The position numbers were made by a program, and so were the translations under genes. Below the pieces are notes generated by a model. That model was not told where the DNA came from. It saw only the letters and a program-made list of their open reading frames with translations, and made no database searches. From the NCBI GenBank assembly GCA_031417525.1, contig JANOVT010000353.1:1-62361 (forward strand): 62,361 bases of DNA. Reading direction: 5' to 3'. The stretch comes from JAIBBG01 sp031417525. GTDB lineage: Bacteria; Bacteroidota; Bacteroidia; Flavobacteriales_D; Sanyastnellaceae. Positions 9,300 to 17,937 of this stretch are shown in pieces (the stretch's first letter is position 1; the number at the start of each line of letters is the position of its first letter).

Positions 9300-9510
9300 G
9301 ATTTAAAAAAAATGGACGTGCGAAATTACGGCGAACCATGGCTATGTTCTAAGAATGATCGATTTTTGGGGAAAAGAAGTCCGTGACAGGAAGTGCGACA
9401 TCGGGTGTTGCAATGACTAATTCCGCATGGAATATCAACTTCCAAAAAGTTCATTCCCCAATCGTTAACCAAAGGGAAATCGTATTGTCTAAACAAACTT
9501 CATCTTCAAA

Positions 9511-9545
9511 CTTCTGTCCTCTGATTTCTGTCTTCTGATTACTGA
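9511..9545. repeat. Heptamer array, NNTCTGN type
   Basis: Five consecutive 7-bp units: CTTCTGT, CCTCTGA, TTTCTGT, CTTCTGA, TTACTGA. Alternate units are more alike, giving a 14-bp super-period. The array lies between the divergent purA and Fur-type genes, just upstream of the putative promoter of the latter. Confidence 0.65.
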
Positions 9546-9562
9546 TCACCCTTCCCATGCGT

Positions 9563-9570
9563 TACCTTTG
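9563..9570 (+). promoter_or_regulatory. Putative -7 element (TACCTTTG) of the Fur-type gene
   Basis: TACCTTTG is an exact match to TAnnTTTG and ends only 8 bp before the ATG at 9579. Transcription would then start about at the initiation codon, giving a leaderless or nearly leaderless mRNA. The -33 region falls in the adjacent heptamer array and has no clear TTTG. Confidence 0.4.
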
Positions 9571-9578
9571 TGCCTCAC

Positions 9579-10013
9579 ATGTCCACTCCCATCCAAGATA
9601 AAGTAAAAGATATATTCACCGGATATCTGGAATTGCATAAACACAGGAAAACACCTGAGCGATATGCGATTTTACATGAGATCTATGAATTCAAAGGGCA
9701 TTTTGACATTGAAACGCTTTATGTGCGGATGAAAAACAAAAAATACCGCGTTTCCAGAGCGACTTTGTACAACACCATGGATCTCCTGATTGAATGCGCT
9801 CTCGTTCGCAAACATCAATTCGGACAAAACACTGCACATTTTGAAAAAGCCTTTCAGAATCAACAGCATGATCACATCATCCTCACCGATTCACAGGAAG
9901 TACTGGAATTTTGCGATCCGAGGATTCAAAGCATCAAAGCTACCCTGGAGGAGATTTTCAACATCGAAATTGAACACCACTCGCTCAATTTTTATGGCAG
10001 AAAGAAGGTTTGA
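9579..10013 (+). CDS. Fur-family transcriptional regulator
   Basis: A 144-residue protein with a winged-helix N-terminus (RKTPERYAILHEIYEF, VSRATLYNTMDLLIECALV) and a dimerisation domain containing QQHDHIILTDSQEVLEFCDP and IEHHSLNFYGRKK. This matches Fur/PerR-type metal-responsive repressors. The CxxC pair that normally follows HDHxxC is replaced by TDSQ, so the structural zinc site of that type is absent. The metal sensed cannot be told from sequence. I chose the ATG at 9579 over the in-frame GTG at 9570, which is part of the promoter-like TACCTTTG. The gene ends convergently with rel across a heptamer array. Confidence 0.85.
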   Translation: MSTPIQDKVKDIFTGYLELHKHRKTPERYAILHEIYEFKGHFDIETLYVRMKNKKYRVSRATLYNTMDLLIECALVRKHQFGQNTAHFEKAFQNQQHDHIILTDSQEVLEFCDPRIQSIKATLEEIFNIEIEHHSLNFYGRKKV

Positions 10014-10060
10014 AGAATAAAACCTGTACTCCTGTACTACTTAACTTTCCGCCCCATTTT

Positions 10061-10115
10061 CTCACTTCTCACTTCTCACTTCTCACTTCTCACTTCTCAC
10101 TTCTCACTTCTCACT
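10061..10115. repeat. Heptamer array, CTCACTT x 7.9
   Basis: Seven perfect tandem copies of CTCACTT followed by CTCACT. The right end overlaps the stop codon of rel (TGA at 10111-10113 on the minus strand), so the last codon of that gene is made of repeat sequence. The same unit, in the opposite orientation (AAGTGAG), ends the array at 54018-54059. Confidence 0.95.
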
Positions 10116-12345
10116 CAAACTCACTCTCAATCCTATCCACCGTCAAAACACCATCCACTGCTTTGAGTTTATCCATCAGTGAATGCAAGTGTTTTGTGTC
10201 GTGAACCAGAACGATCACTTTACCCTGAAATATGCCATCATTCGCTTCAAAAGAAATGGCACGCATATTCACGTTCATATCGGTTGAAATGATATTGGTA
10301 ATGTTCTGCACGATACCAACATCATCTGTTCCGGAAAACTTGAGCCCAACTTCAAATTGTACAGTGTCAGCATTTCTCCAGCGCGCTTTCATCACCCGAT
10401 ACGCATACTTACTCATCAATTCCTGTGCATTCGGACAATTCGTTCTGTGAATTTTAATGCCTTCATTCACGGTGATAAATCCAAACACTTCATCTCCCGG
10501 AATGGGATTGCAGCAGGTAGCTAGTTTGTAATCGACGCGCTGTTGCTCATCCCCGATCAACAACGTTTCACCCTTACCGGTAGTAGTGATAACCGTCCTT
10601 TCAGCAGGTGCCGGCTTTTCTACTTCCTTCTTTATCTCTTCCTTCTTTTCAAAGCGGATTTTATTTCCATCTACCAAAAATCCTTTCAACCTTGTGAGAT
10701 CAATGCGGCCTTTGGCAATGCGATAATATAATTCCGTGGCAGTTTCAGTTTCAAAATGACGAACAAATTCGTCAATGTTTTTGCTGTTGAACTCAACTTT
10801 TAATCCGTTGAATCTTCTGCGCAACATATCCTTTCCTTCATCTGCAATCTGCTTTTTCTCTTCACGCAGAGCGTCGCGAATTTTATGGCGCGCGCTCGCC
10901 GTGATCACAATACTCAGCCAATCTTCCTTCGGTCGCTGTTTTTTGGATGTCAGAATTTCTACCTGATCACCGCTCCGTAGTTTATGACTAAGCGGAACCA
11001 ATTTAAAATTCACCTTTGCACCGATACATTGTGAGCCAATCTGTGAGTGAATATGGAAAGCAAAATCGAGTGCAGTCGCTCCAACCGGTAGTGTTTTCAG
11101 GTCACCATTAGGTGTAAAAACATATATCTCTTCGGAAAAAAGAGAAAGTTTGAAATTATCGATGAAGTCGATAGCATTGTCTTCCGGATTTTCCAGAACG
11201 TCACGAACCTGTTCGAGCCATTTATCGAGTTTGCTTTCAGGACTTTCAGGTGCGTCTTTGTATTTCCAGTGTGCCGCAAAACCTTTCTCGGCCATCTCGT
11301 CCATGCGTTCAGAGCGAATCTGCACTTCCACCCATTTGCCAGTAGGAGACATCACAGTTGTGTGCAATGATTCATAGCCGCTGCTTTTCGGAATACTGAT
11401 CCAGTCGCGCAATCGCTCCGGACTTGGCTGATAAAAATCTGTGACGATGGAATAAACTCTCCAGCAATCACTTTTTTCCATTTCAGGAGTGCTGTTCAGA
11501 ATAATCCGGATGGCAAAAACATCGTAGATTTCTTCGAACGGTACACCCTTTTTGACAATTTTATTCCAGATGGAAAAGATACTTTTCGTCCTGCTTTTAA
11601 TTTCGTATTTTACATCAAGCTTATCAAGTGCTCTGCGAATGGGAAGTGTAAACGCATTGATGAATCGGGTACGCACAGCTTGTGTTTTCTGCAGCTTCGC
11701 TACGATGTCCTCATAAATTTCAGGATCTTTAAATTTCAATGCAAGATCCTCAAGCTCTGTTTTGATATTGTAAAGTCCCAGGCGATGCGCAAGAGGTGCA
11801 TACATGAACAATGTTTCACTTGCAATTTTTAATTGTTTCTCCCGCTTCATGTGATCCAGAGTGCGCATATTGTGCAAACGGTCTGCGAGCTTCACCAGAA
11901 TCACTCGAACATCATCACTCAATGTCAGTAGCATTTTACGGAAATTCTCCGCCTGGTCGCTGGTATTTTCATAGTTACTTACACCTGAAATTTTCGTCAG
12001 ACCATCAATAATGATGCGTTCTCTTTTGCCGAAAAGACTTTGAATATCATCTAATGTAATTTCTGTATCTTCAACAGTATCGTGTAAAAGCGCACAAACA
12101 ATGCTTGTAGTGTCCAGTCCGATTTCTTCTGCCGCAATTTTTGCAACAGCAAGTGGATGATATATATATGGCTCACCACTTTTGCGACGCATATCTTTAT
12201 GCGCCTCTGCAGCAAGTTCAAAAGCTTTCCTGATACGCGCACGATCCGGCCTGGATTTGGAGCGATGACACACACGAAGCAAACCACGATATCTCCGCAA
12301 GATTTCGCGTTTTTCTTCTTCGATATCGATTTCTGTTTTCAGCAT
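10111..12345 (-). CDS. rel: Bifunctional (p)ppGpp synthetase/hydrolase (RelA/SpoT family)
   Basis: Makes and degrades the stringent-response alarmone. In the 744 residues I see, in order, the HD hydrolase domain (PYIYHPLAVAKI and HDTVEDTEIT, ~residues 60-100), the synthetase domain (DVFAIRIIL, IPKSSGYESLHTTV, VEVQIRS, ~250-370), a TGS domain (IYVFTPNGDLKTLPVGATA, LRSGDQVEILTSK) and C-terminal zinc-finger/ACT regions (TCCNPIPGDEVFGF, then RISFEAND-type strands). The intact HD residues suggest the hydrolase is active. The gene is flanked on both sides by heptamer arrays, one of them covering its stop codon and another its upstream region. Confidence 0.96.
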   Translation of the reverse strand: MLKTEIDIEEEKREILRRYRGLLRVCHRSKSRPDRARIRKAFELAAEAHKDMRRKSGEPYIYHPLAVAKIAAEEIGLDTTSIVCALLHDTVEDTEITLDDIQSLFGKRERIIIDGLTKISGVSNYENTSDQAENFRKMLLTLSDDVRVILVKLADRLHNMRTLDHMKREKQLKIASETLFMYAPLAHRLGLYNIKTELEDLALKFKDPEIYEDIVAKLQKTQAVRTRFINAFTLPIRRALDKLDVKYEIKSRTKSIFSIWNKIVKKGVPFEEIYDVFAIRIILNSTPEMEKSDCWRVYSIVTDFYQPSPERLRDWISIPKSSGYESLHTTVMSPTGKWVEVQIRSERMDEMAEKGFAAHWKYKDAPESPESKLDKWLEQVRDVLENPEDNAIDFIDNFKLSLFSEEIYVFTPNGDLKTLPVGATALDFAFHIHSQIGSQCIGAKVNFKLVPLSHKLRSGDQVEILTSKKQRPKEDWLSIVITASARHKIRDALREEKKQIADEGKDMLRRRFNGLKVEFNSKNIDEFVRHFETETATELYYRIAKGRIDLTRLKGFLVDGNKIRFEKKEEIKKEVEKPAPAERTVITTTGKGETLLIGDEQQRVDYKLATCCNPIPGDEVFGFITVNEGIKIHRTNCPNAQELMSKYAYRVMKARWRNADTVQFEVGLKFSGTDDVGIVQNITNIISTDMNVNMRAISFEANDGIFQGKVIVLVHDTKHLHSLMDKLKAVDGVLTVDRIESEFE

Positions 12346-12385
12346 AGAGTGCGCAAATTACTCCGCAAACCGGCAAAGAGCCAAA

Positions 12386-12476
12386 TGGATAATGGGTATT
12401 GGGTAATGGGTATTGGGTATTGGGTATTTAGGCGTCTAATACCTAATACCAATTACCCAAGACCAATTACCCAATA
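12386..12476. repeat. Thirteen-unit heptamer array forming an imperfect inverted repeat
   Basis: Period 7 is kept without slippage for 91 bp. The left half reads TGGATAA, TGGGTAT, TGGGTAA, TGGGTAT, TGGGTAT, TGGGTAT, then TTAGGCG and TCTAATA at the centre; the right half reads CCTAATA, CCAATTA, CCCAAGA, CCAATTA, CCCAATA. The right half is made of reverse complements of the left-half unit, so the array can fold into a long hairpin. It sits between divergent rel and the PLP-enzyme gene, about 40 bp from the rel start and 29 bp from the other start. Confidence 0.9.
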
Positions 12477-12505
12477 GCACTAATTTCGCGTCAATTATTT
12501 TTACA

Positions 12506-13651
12506 ATGAAATTCGGAACCAAAGCAATTCATGCCGGGCAGGAGCCCGATCCAACGACAGGCGCAATCATGACGCCAATTTACCAGACGTCGACATACGT
12601 GCAGGAAGCACCATCTGTGCATAAAGGATATGCTTATGCACGGGGCAAAAATCCAACGCGGGTAGCGCTTGAAAAATGTCTTGCCGAATTGGAAAACGCG
12701 AAGTATGCATTGTGCTTCAGCAGCGGAATGGGCGCAAGTGATACGATCATCAAATTGCTGAATCCCGGAGATGAAGTAATTGCAACCGACGACCTTTATG
12801 GCGGGACTTACCGAATGTTCACCAAGGTGTTTGCGAAGTATGGTATCGTTTTTCATTTTGTAGATATGCATGATATCGCCGGTGTGAATGCTCTCATCAA
12901 TCCGAAAACCAAAATGATCTGGATAGAAACGCCTACGAACCCGATGATGAAAATTATCGATATCGAAGCTTACACATCTATCGCTAAAAAGCACAACATC
13001 ATTTCCGTTGTTGACAACACCTTCGCTTCTCCTTATCTGCAAAATCCATTGGATCTCGAAGCAGATATTGTGATGCATAGCGCAACAAAATACCTCGGCG
13101 GACATAGTGATGTGGTGATGGGAGCATTGATGACAAACGATGATAAACTCTATGAACAACTTGCATTCATCACCAACTCTTGCGGACCTGTGCCCGGACC
13201 ACAAGATTCGTTTCTGGTTTTGCGAGGATTAAAAACACTTCACTTGCGCATGAGAGCACATTGTGAGAACGGAAGAGCTATTGCAGAGTATTTACGCCAA
13301 CATGAAAAAGTCGACAAGGTCTATTGGCCAGGTTTTGCAGATCATCCAAATCATGATGTAGCAAAAAAACAGATGCGGGATTTCGGTGGTATGATTTCAT
13401 TCACGCTTAAAAGTGAATCATTTGAAGAGGCTTCCAAAGTGGCGCAATCATTTCAGGTTTTTTCATTGGCGGAATCATTGGGTGGGGTCGAATCACTTGT
13501 GGGCCATCCGGCATCAATGACACACGCATCGATACCAAGAGATGAACGCCTTAAAACCGGTCTCACAGATTCATTGCTCAGGCTCAGTGTAGGTGTTGAA
13601 GACATTGAAGATCTGTTGGATGATTTAAAGCATGCACTCTCCAAAGTATAA
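12506..13651 (+). CDS. Cystathionine gamma-synthase/lyase-family PLP enzyme
   Basis: A 381-residue Cys/Met-metabolism PLP enzyme of the trans-sulfuration family. Conserved blocks are FGTKAIHAGQEPDPTTGA at the N-terminus, YARGKNPTR (phosphate binding), SSGMGA, WIETPTNPMM, VVDNTFASPY and the PLP lysine in HSATKYLGGHSD (~residue 195), with RLSVGVED near the end. Gamma-synthase and gamma-lyase activities cannot be separated by eye. A TAATTTCG -7-like element lies at 12481-12488. The gene is followed after 14 bp by kynurenine 3-monooxygenase on the same strand. Confidence 0.9.
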   Translation: MKFGTKAIHAGQEPDPTTGAIMTPIYQTSTYVQEAPSVHKGYAYARGKNPTRVALEKCLAELENAKYALCFSSGMGASDTIIKLLNPGDEVIATDDLYGGTYRMFTKVFAKYGIVFHFVDMHDIAGVNALINPKTKMIWIETPTNPMMKIIDIEAYTSIAKKHNIISVVDNTFASPYLQNPLDLEADIVMHSATKYLGGHSDVVMGALMTNDDKLYEQLAFITNSCGPVPGPQDSFLVLRGLKTLHLRMRAHCENGRAIAEYLRQHEKVDKVYWPGFADHPNHDVAKKQMRDFGGMISFTLKSESFEEASKVAQSFQVFSLAESLGGVESLVGHPASMTHASIPRDERLKTGLTDSLLRLSVGVEDIEDLLDDLKHALSKV

Positions 13652-13665
13652 AACCAGATTCCTAT

Positions 13666-15006
13666 ATGAATAAGAAAAACGTTGCGGTTGTAGGAGCAGG
13701 ACTTGTCGGAAGTTTATGGGCAGTTTACCTCGCCCGTCGAGGTTATAATGTAAAAGTTTTTGATCGAAGACCCGATATCCGCAAAATGAAAATTGTACAG
13801 GGCAAGAGTATCAATCTTGCCTTGAGTGATCGTGGCTGGAAAGGTTTGGAAGGCGCCGGAGTCGGTGATGAAATCCGCAAAGTAGCTCTGCCAATGTCCG
13901 GCAGATTGATGCACGCCATCGATGGAGGTTTGACATATCAGCCATACGGTAAAGAGGGCCAGGCAATCTACAGTGTCTCTCGCGGAGTGCTCAATCAAAC
14001 ACTGCTAAAATGCGCAGACGAATATGACAATGTAGAACTCGTATTTAATCATCGTTGCACAGATATTGATCTGAATGAAAACACCATTCATTTTTACGAC
14101 GAAGAAAAAGGCGCAGATAGCAGTGAAAAATTCGACCACATTTTTGGAACAGATGGCGCCTTCAGCGCTGTCAGAACAAAACTGACGAAAGTAGATCGCC
14201 ATGATTATTCGCAGACTTATCTCGATCACGGTTACAAAGAACTGGAGATACCAGCCAACGCCGATGGATCTCACCGCATGCGTAATGATTGCCTTCATAT
14301 CTGGCCACGTGGAGAATTCATGATGATCGCTCTTCCTAATATCGATGGAAGTTTTACCTGTACTTTGTTTATCGCTTTTGAAGGAAAAAATGCTCTTCAG
14401 CATCTGAAAACACCTGAGGCGGTTACAGCATTTTTCAAGCAACACTTTCCTGATGCAGTAGCACTTATGCCCGAACTGATCGAAGACTTTTTTGCAAATC
14501 CTGATGCAAGTCTGGTGATGACAAAATGTTATCCATGGCACTACGAAGACAAGATTTGTCTGCTTGGCGACGCTGCCCATGCAATTGTTCCGTTTTATGG
14601 ACAAGGAATGAATGCAGGTTTTGAAGACTGCACTGCTATGCAACGACTGCTGGATGAAAACAACGATGATTTCTCCAAAGCGCTACCTGCTTTTACCAAA
14701 GAGCGAAAGCCATGTGGCGATGCCATTCTGGAATTGGCCCTTCGTAACTACATCGAAATGCGGGACAAAACCGCGGATACAGAATTTCTATTGCAGAAAA
14801 AAATTGAAGCCAAGTTTTCTGCAAAGCATCCGGATCGATGGATTCCACTATATTCTCAGGTGACATTTTCACACATACCATATCATGAAGCTCTAAAAAA
14901 TGGCGACAGACAACAAGAGATCATGAATCACGTGATGGCACGACCGGATATTCATTCCAAATGGGATTCAGACGAAGTAGAACAACAGATTCTTTCGTTG
15001 CTGTGA
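13666..15006 (+). CDS. kmo: Kynurenine 3-monooxygenase
   Basis: An FAD-dependent hydroxylase converting kynurenine to 3-hydroxykynurenine with NADPH and oxygen. The 446-residue protein opens with the dinucleotide-binding GAGLVGSLWAVYLARRG, then the KMO-type GKSINLALSDRGWKGLE block, YSVSRGVLNQ, and the FAD-closing LLGDAAHAIVPFYGQGMN (~residues 300-317). Length and motifs match bacterial KMO. It probably shares a transcript with the PLP-enzyme gene 14 bp upstream. A later step of the same pathway, 3-hydroxyanthranilate dioxygenase, is found at 45.5 kb. Confidence 0.93.
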   Translation: MNKKNVAVVGAGLVGSLWAVYLARRGYNVKVFDRRPDIRKMKIVQGKSINLALSDRGWKGLEGAGVGDEIRKVALPMSGRLMHAIDGGLTYQPYGKEGQAIYSVSRGVLNQTLLKCADEYDNVELVFNHRCTDIDLNENTIHFYDEEKGADSSEKFDHIFGTDGAFSAVRTKLTKVDRHDYSQTYLDHGYKELEIPANADGSHRMRNDCLHIWPRGEFMMIALPNIDGSFTCTLFIAFEGKNALQHLKTPEAVTAFFKQHFPDAVALMPELIEDFFANPDASLVMTKCYPWHYEDKICLLGDAAHAIVPFYGQGMNAGFEDCTAMQRLLDENNDDFSKALPAFTKERKPCGDAILELALRNYIEMRDKTADTEFLLQKKIEAKFSAKHPDRWIPLYSQVTFSHIPYHEALKNGDRQQEIMNHVMARPDIHSKWDSDEVEQQILSLL

Positions 15007-15077
15007 TACACAAACTATGGTTGGTTATTCAATAAATGGCCCCGAACTTCGTTCCGGAAAAAACGTAAATTGAAACC

Positions 15078-15968
15078 ATGAAATTTTCCGTTGCCGTTAT
15101 TTTAGTTTTTGTGGCTGTGACAATGTCTGCCCAGCGCGGGAGACAATTGGTTCCGATCTATGTGGAAGGCACTGCCTATAAAAACACGGGTTGGTTTATT
15201 TCTCCCGGCATCACTTATATGCTTCCCGAAAGCCGCAATGAATCACTCACTATGTACCGCGATGGTATCGATGGTCTGGACACCGCATATAGTGGTGATT
15301 TCAGCCGAGCCGGTAAAATCGGAATATACCTGGAAGGCGGAAGACACAAATTCATCAGTGATCGAATCTTAATCAATCACATTGATTATGGAATCCATTT
15401 CAAAATGCTTCGTGGCCGCGAAAGCTTCTCTGGCATAGTCAATACAGGAAGTGCTTTTGCGCCTGTTGAAAGCAATTCTAAATTCTCCGATAGTTATGCA
15501 GGAGCATTTTTCAACGCCAGTAATATTCTTCAAATCTCTAATCGATACTGGATCCAGAATTCCATCGGCGCGAACGTCGATTATCGCATCATAACTAGAC
15601 ATGTTGCTGGCCCCGGTTACGGCGCTGACTGGAACTTTCCATCTACATTACTTGGACAATTGCACTACAAACTTGGATTCGGCTGGAAGCCCGAGCCGGG
15701 TATTTACATCATTCCATCAATTGAAACACCTATACTCAATGTATATCCGTGGGATGCAGGAAAATCAACTTTGCAATACTTCGTGTGACGTGACAGGCCA
15801 TTCATTATCACTATCAAGATTCAATGGCTAAGCAAATCGCTTGGGAGAAAATGTGAGGGACAACCCGGCCACGATCCGGAAGTCAATAAAGACAAACCTG
15901 GCAAGCATGAAAACAATGACCTTTGGGGACCAAAAGACAAGAAGATGAAACGCAAACGAGGCAAATAA
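15078..15968 (+). pseudogene. Secreted outer-membrane-type protein interrupted by an in-frame TGA
   Basis: The first 236 codons give a protein with a signal peptide (AVILVFVAVTMSAQ, cut at ~19) and alternating beta-strand pattern ending in an aromatic residue run, like small Bacteroidota barrels. At 15786-15788 there is a TGA, but the same frame continues for 59 more codons to a TAA at 15966-15968. The continuation looks coding: a strand-like RPFIITIKIQWLS, then a charged tail with CEGQPGHDPEVNKDKPGK and NDLWGPKDKKMKRKRGK, like the tails of related proteins I recall. So the gene is either freshly broken, affected by a sequence error, or read through; TGA is followed by C, a leaky context. No function is recognised. 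Confidence 0.6.
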
Positions 15969-16002
15969 TTCAGCGTTTTTGTGATCGACAAATGTCAGTA
16001 CA

Positions 16003-16404
16003 CTATTTTTTATCCTGACACAATTCAATGAGCACAGAATTGGTGCTTTTGGGATGCAGAAAGGCGATGATTTTTCCATCCGCACCATCCTTTGGCTTAT
16101 CGTGTATCATCACATATCCAAGTGATTTCAAACGTTCTATTTCAGTATAAATGTCTGACACATCAAATGCGATGTGATGAATACCTTCCTTATTTTTTTC
16201 AAGAAATTTCGCTATCGCACTTTCATCGGACGTAGCTTGTAGCAATTCAATTTTGGTTTCACCAATTTGAAAGAAGGAAGTCAGCACATGCTCACTCACG
16301 ACTTCTTCAGCCTTGTAAGGCGCAACCCCCAGAATGTCCGCAAATATTTTATTTGAAGCTTCGATATCTCTGACCGCGATTCCGATGTGTTCAATTTTAT
16401 TCAT
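16003..16404 (-). CDS. mce: Methylmalonyl-CoA epimerase
   Basis: A 133-residue glyoxalase/VOC-fold enzyme that interconverts (2R)- and (2S)-methylmalonyl-CoA, linking propionyl-CoA and succinyl-CoA. Visible motifs are IEHIGIAVRDIEAS (metal His), TKIELLQATS (metal Glu region), EGIHHIAFDVSDI (metal His) and VLIELCQ at the C-terminus (metal Glu). I start at the ATG at 16404, preceded by AGAGG, rather than at 16464; the longer form would be translated through a terminator hairpin. The mutase and carboxylase genes are not in the window. Confidence 0.92.
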   Translation of the reverse strand: MNKIEHIGIAVRDIEASNKIFADILGVAPYKAEEVVSEHVLTSFFQIGETKIELLQATSDESAIAKFLEKNKEGIHHIAFDVSDIYTEIERLKSLGYVMIHDKPKDGADGKIIAFLHPKSTNSVLIELCQDKK

Positions 16405-16432
16405 TTTACCTCTACAATTATTTAAAAAGAAA

Positions 16433-16461
16433 AAACCCCGCAGGACAAACCTACGGGGTTT
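16433..16461 (-). terminator. Rho-independent terminator after the T9SS-type secreted protein
   Basis: AAACCCCG (16433-16440) pairs with CGGGGTTT (16454-16461), extended inward by AGG/CCT after one mismatch, with a 5-nt loop. On the minus strand it is followed by a T-rich tail. It lies 19 bp after the stop codon of the 16480-17265 gene and just before mce; the right side is also T-rich, so it may work in both directions. Confidence 0.8.
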
Positions 16462-16479
16462 CAATATTTTTTTGACCTG

Positions 16480-17265
16480 CTATTTTTTATCCACAATCAC
16501 GCCGCCTTTGCTATCGAAGCTGACATAATATTTTCCGCTAGGAAACTTTGCTGTTTCTACTTTTATTCCTCTACCGGTTTTCACCAAAGCGCCATATTCG
16601 GAATAAATTTCGAAATCAGTCTCCGCTGAAAACTCAAGCGCAGATGACACGCGGGTGTTCTTGATGGTGATCACCGGAGAACTGCTGTCCACTTTTATTT
16701 CCTGTGATGTGCGTTGGCCTTTGTAGTCAAGCTGATAAACGCGAAACGTATTTGATCCGCTGTGCATATTTGCTTGAAATGAGTATTGATTTTCGGATGA
16801 TTTTCCAAGACCATTCACTTCGCCGATCTTAATCCATCTATTCCATTTGAATTGTTCGATCACATAAGGAATTGCGGAAGATTCTTTGGTTGTTGTCCAG
16901 GTAATAAGCCCTTCTGGCGTGCCGCTCATGGAGGCTACTTCAAAGGTGCTGTTCGGATAGATTACCTCAGGATTAATCACTTTTACTTCGCAATTTTCTT
17001 TGCAACGTAAAACGATTTCAACCGGATCACCTTGTTTAAGGCCCCAGACAGCCAGATCAACTGCAAACGCCGGAGAATTGACCTCATCACTGGTAATACT
17101 ACCATTCACAAGCACTTCGAAAATGCAGTAACCAACTCCACCCGTTGTTACGGGATTCTTGACGTAAAGATCTTTGCCTTGATATATTCCACTTACCACG
17201 ACCACTTCGGCATAGGAAATGAGTGTAGTGATAACCAGAAATAATGAAAGGAATAGGGTTTTCAT
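16480..17265 (-). CDS. Secreted protein with a T9SS-type C-terminal domain
   Basis: A 261-residue protein with a signal peptide (LFLSLFLVITTLISYA, cut at ~19) and no recognised catalytic domain. The last ~70 residues (FEIYSEYGALVKTGRG, FPSGKYYVSFDSKGG) follow the pattern of type IX secretion sorting domains: a strand with DxxG-like turn, then a hydrophobic GxYYV strand near the end. Residues ~110-180 resemble an Ig-like or FN3-type fold (TWTTTKESSAIPYVIEQF). It probably is exported across the outer membrane. It has its own terminator and appears monocistronic. Confidence 0.65.
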   Translation of the reverse strand: MKTLFLSLFLVITTLISYAEVVVVSGIYQGKDLYVKNPVTTGGVGYCIFEVLVNGSITSDEVNSPAFAVDLAVWGLKQGDPVEIVLRCKENCEVKVINPEVIYPNSTFEVASMSGTPEGLITWTTTKESSAIPYVIEQFKWNRWIKIGEVNGLGKSSENQYSFQANMHSGSNTFRVYQLDYKGQRTSQEIKVDSSSPVITIKNTRVSSALEFSAETDFEIYSEYGALVKTGRGIKVETAKFPSGKYYVSFDSKGGVIVDKK

Positions 17266-17323
17266 TGTTTGTTGTATTAAGGAACAGGAGTCCGTTTTTG
17301 GAGTCCGAATTTACATGTTTTTT

Positions 17324-17860
17324 TTAAACCTTCTGGTGAACGGATGAAATGGCTTGTCTCATGCGGTTCACACTTTCAATGGAGAATTCACCTTCTTCAC
17401 TGGTTTTGAAAACGTACGGTTTCCCACCTACATCACTGAAACTTCTGAAATTAAAGTCATAAGTCGTGCCATCCGGAAGGATTCGCTGAAAAAGAATCGA
17501 ATTGTTTGTCTCTTCAACGATTCTGTTTGTGAAGAGCATATCGTCACTGATTGCGCTTTTGATCTGAGGCAAATCCATTTTTTCCTGAGAAGCCACAATC
17601 CAGAATTGTTCTCCCAGATGAATATGCAACTCGCCAGTAGCTCCGTTCAAAGAAATTTCGGGTACATTCGAAATCATCATGTCCTTTGGCAAGACGATCT
17701 GAAAATCGTATCCTTCTTCATTGACATTGAAGATAGAATCATTTGGTTGTAGCACTACTCCGGTTGTTTTTGCTTCCGCATTGTTCTGGGTATCACATGA
17801 AGAAATTGTAATGGTCAATGCTGCGACAATGGATAACAGGGTATACTTTTTCATTTTCAA
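17324..17860 (-). CDS. Putative lipoprotein of unknown function
   Basis: A 178-residue protein. The N-terminus (KKYTLLSIVAALTITISSCD) is a lipoprotein signal with the lipid-attachment Cys at ~22, so the mature protein is membrane anchored. The rest is soluble and acidic with no motif that I recognise; features include the DFQIVLPKDMMISN and GTTYDFNFRSFSD segments. Two adjacent ATG codons (M1, M3) are possible starts. It is 58 bp upstream of the T9SS-type protein on the same strand. Confidence 0.65.
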   Translation of the reverse strand: MKMKKYTLLSIVAALTITISSCDTQNNAEAKTTGVVLQPNDSIFNVNEEGYDFQIVLPKDMMISNVPEISLNGATGELHIHLGEQFWIVASQEKMDLPQIKSAISDDMLFTNRIVEETNNSILFQRILPDGTTYDFNFRSFSDVGGKPYVFKTSEEGEFSIESVNRMRQAISSVHQKV

Positions 17861-17937
17861 AAGAATTAATTTTTCAATCGTCTTTACGTGATGCCAACCG
17901 TTTAAGTTTCAAAAAAACTTAACCAATCTCTTCTATT

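Noticed and set aside
10061..10115. CRISPR-like array
   Set aside because: The units are 7 bp and contiguous with no spacers, and no cas gene is nearby.
12157..12477. Plus-strand 106-residue open frame
   Set aside because: Antisense to rel and extended through the heptamer array; no start signal or family resemblance.
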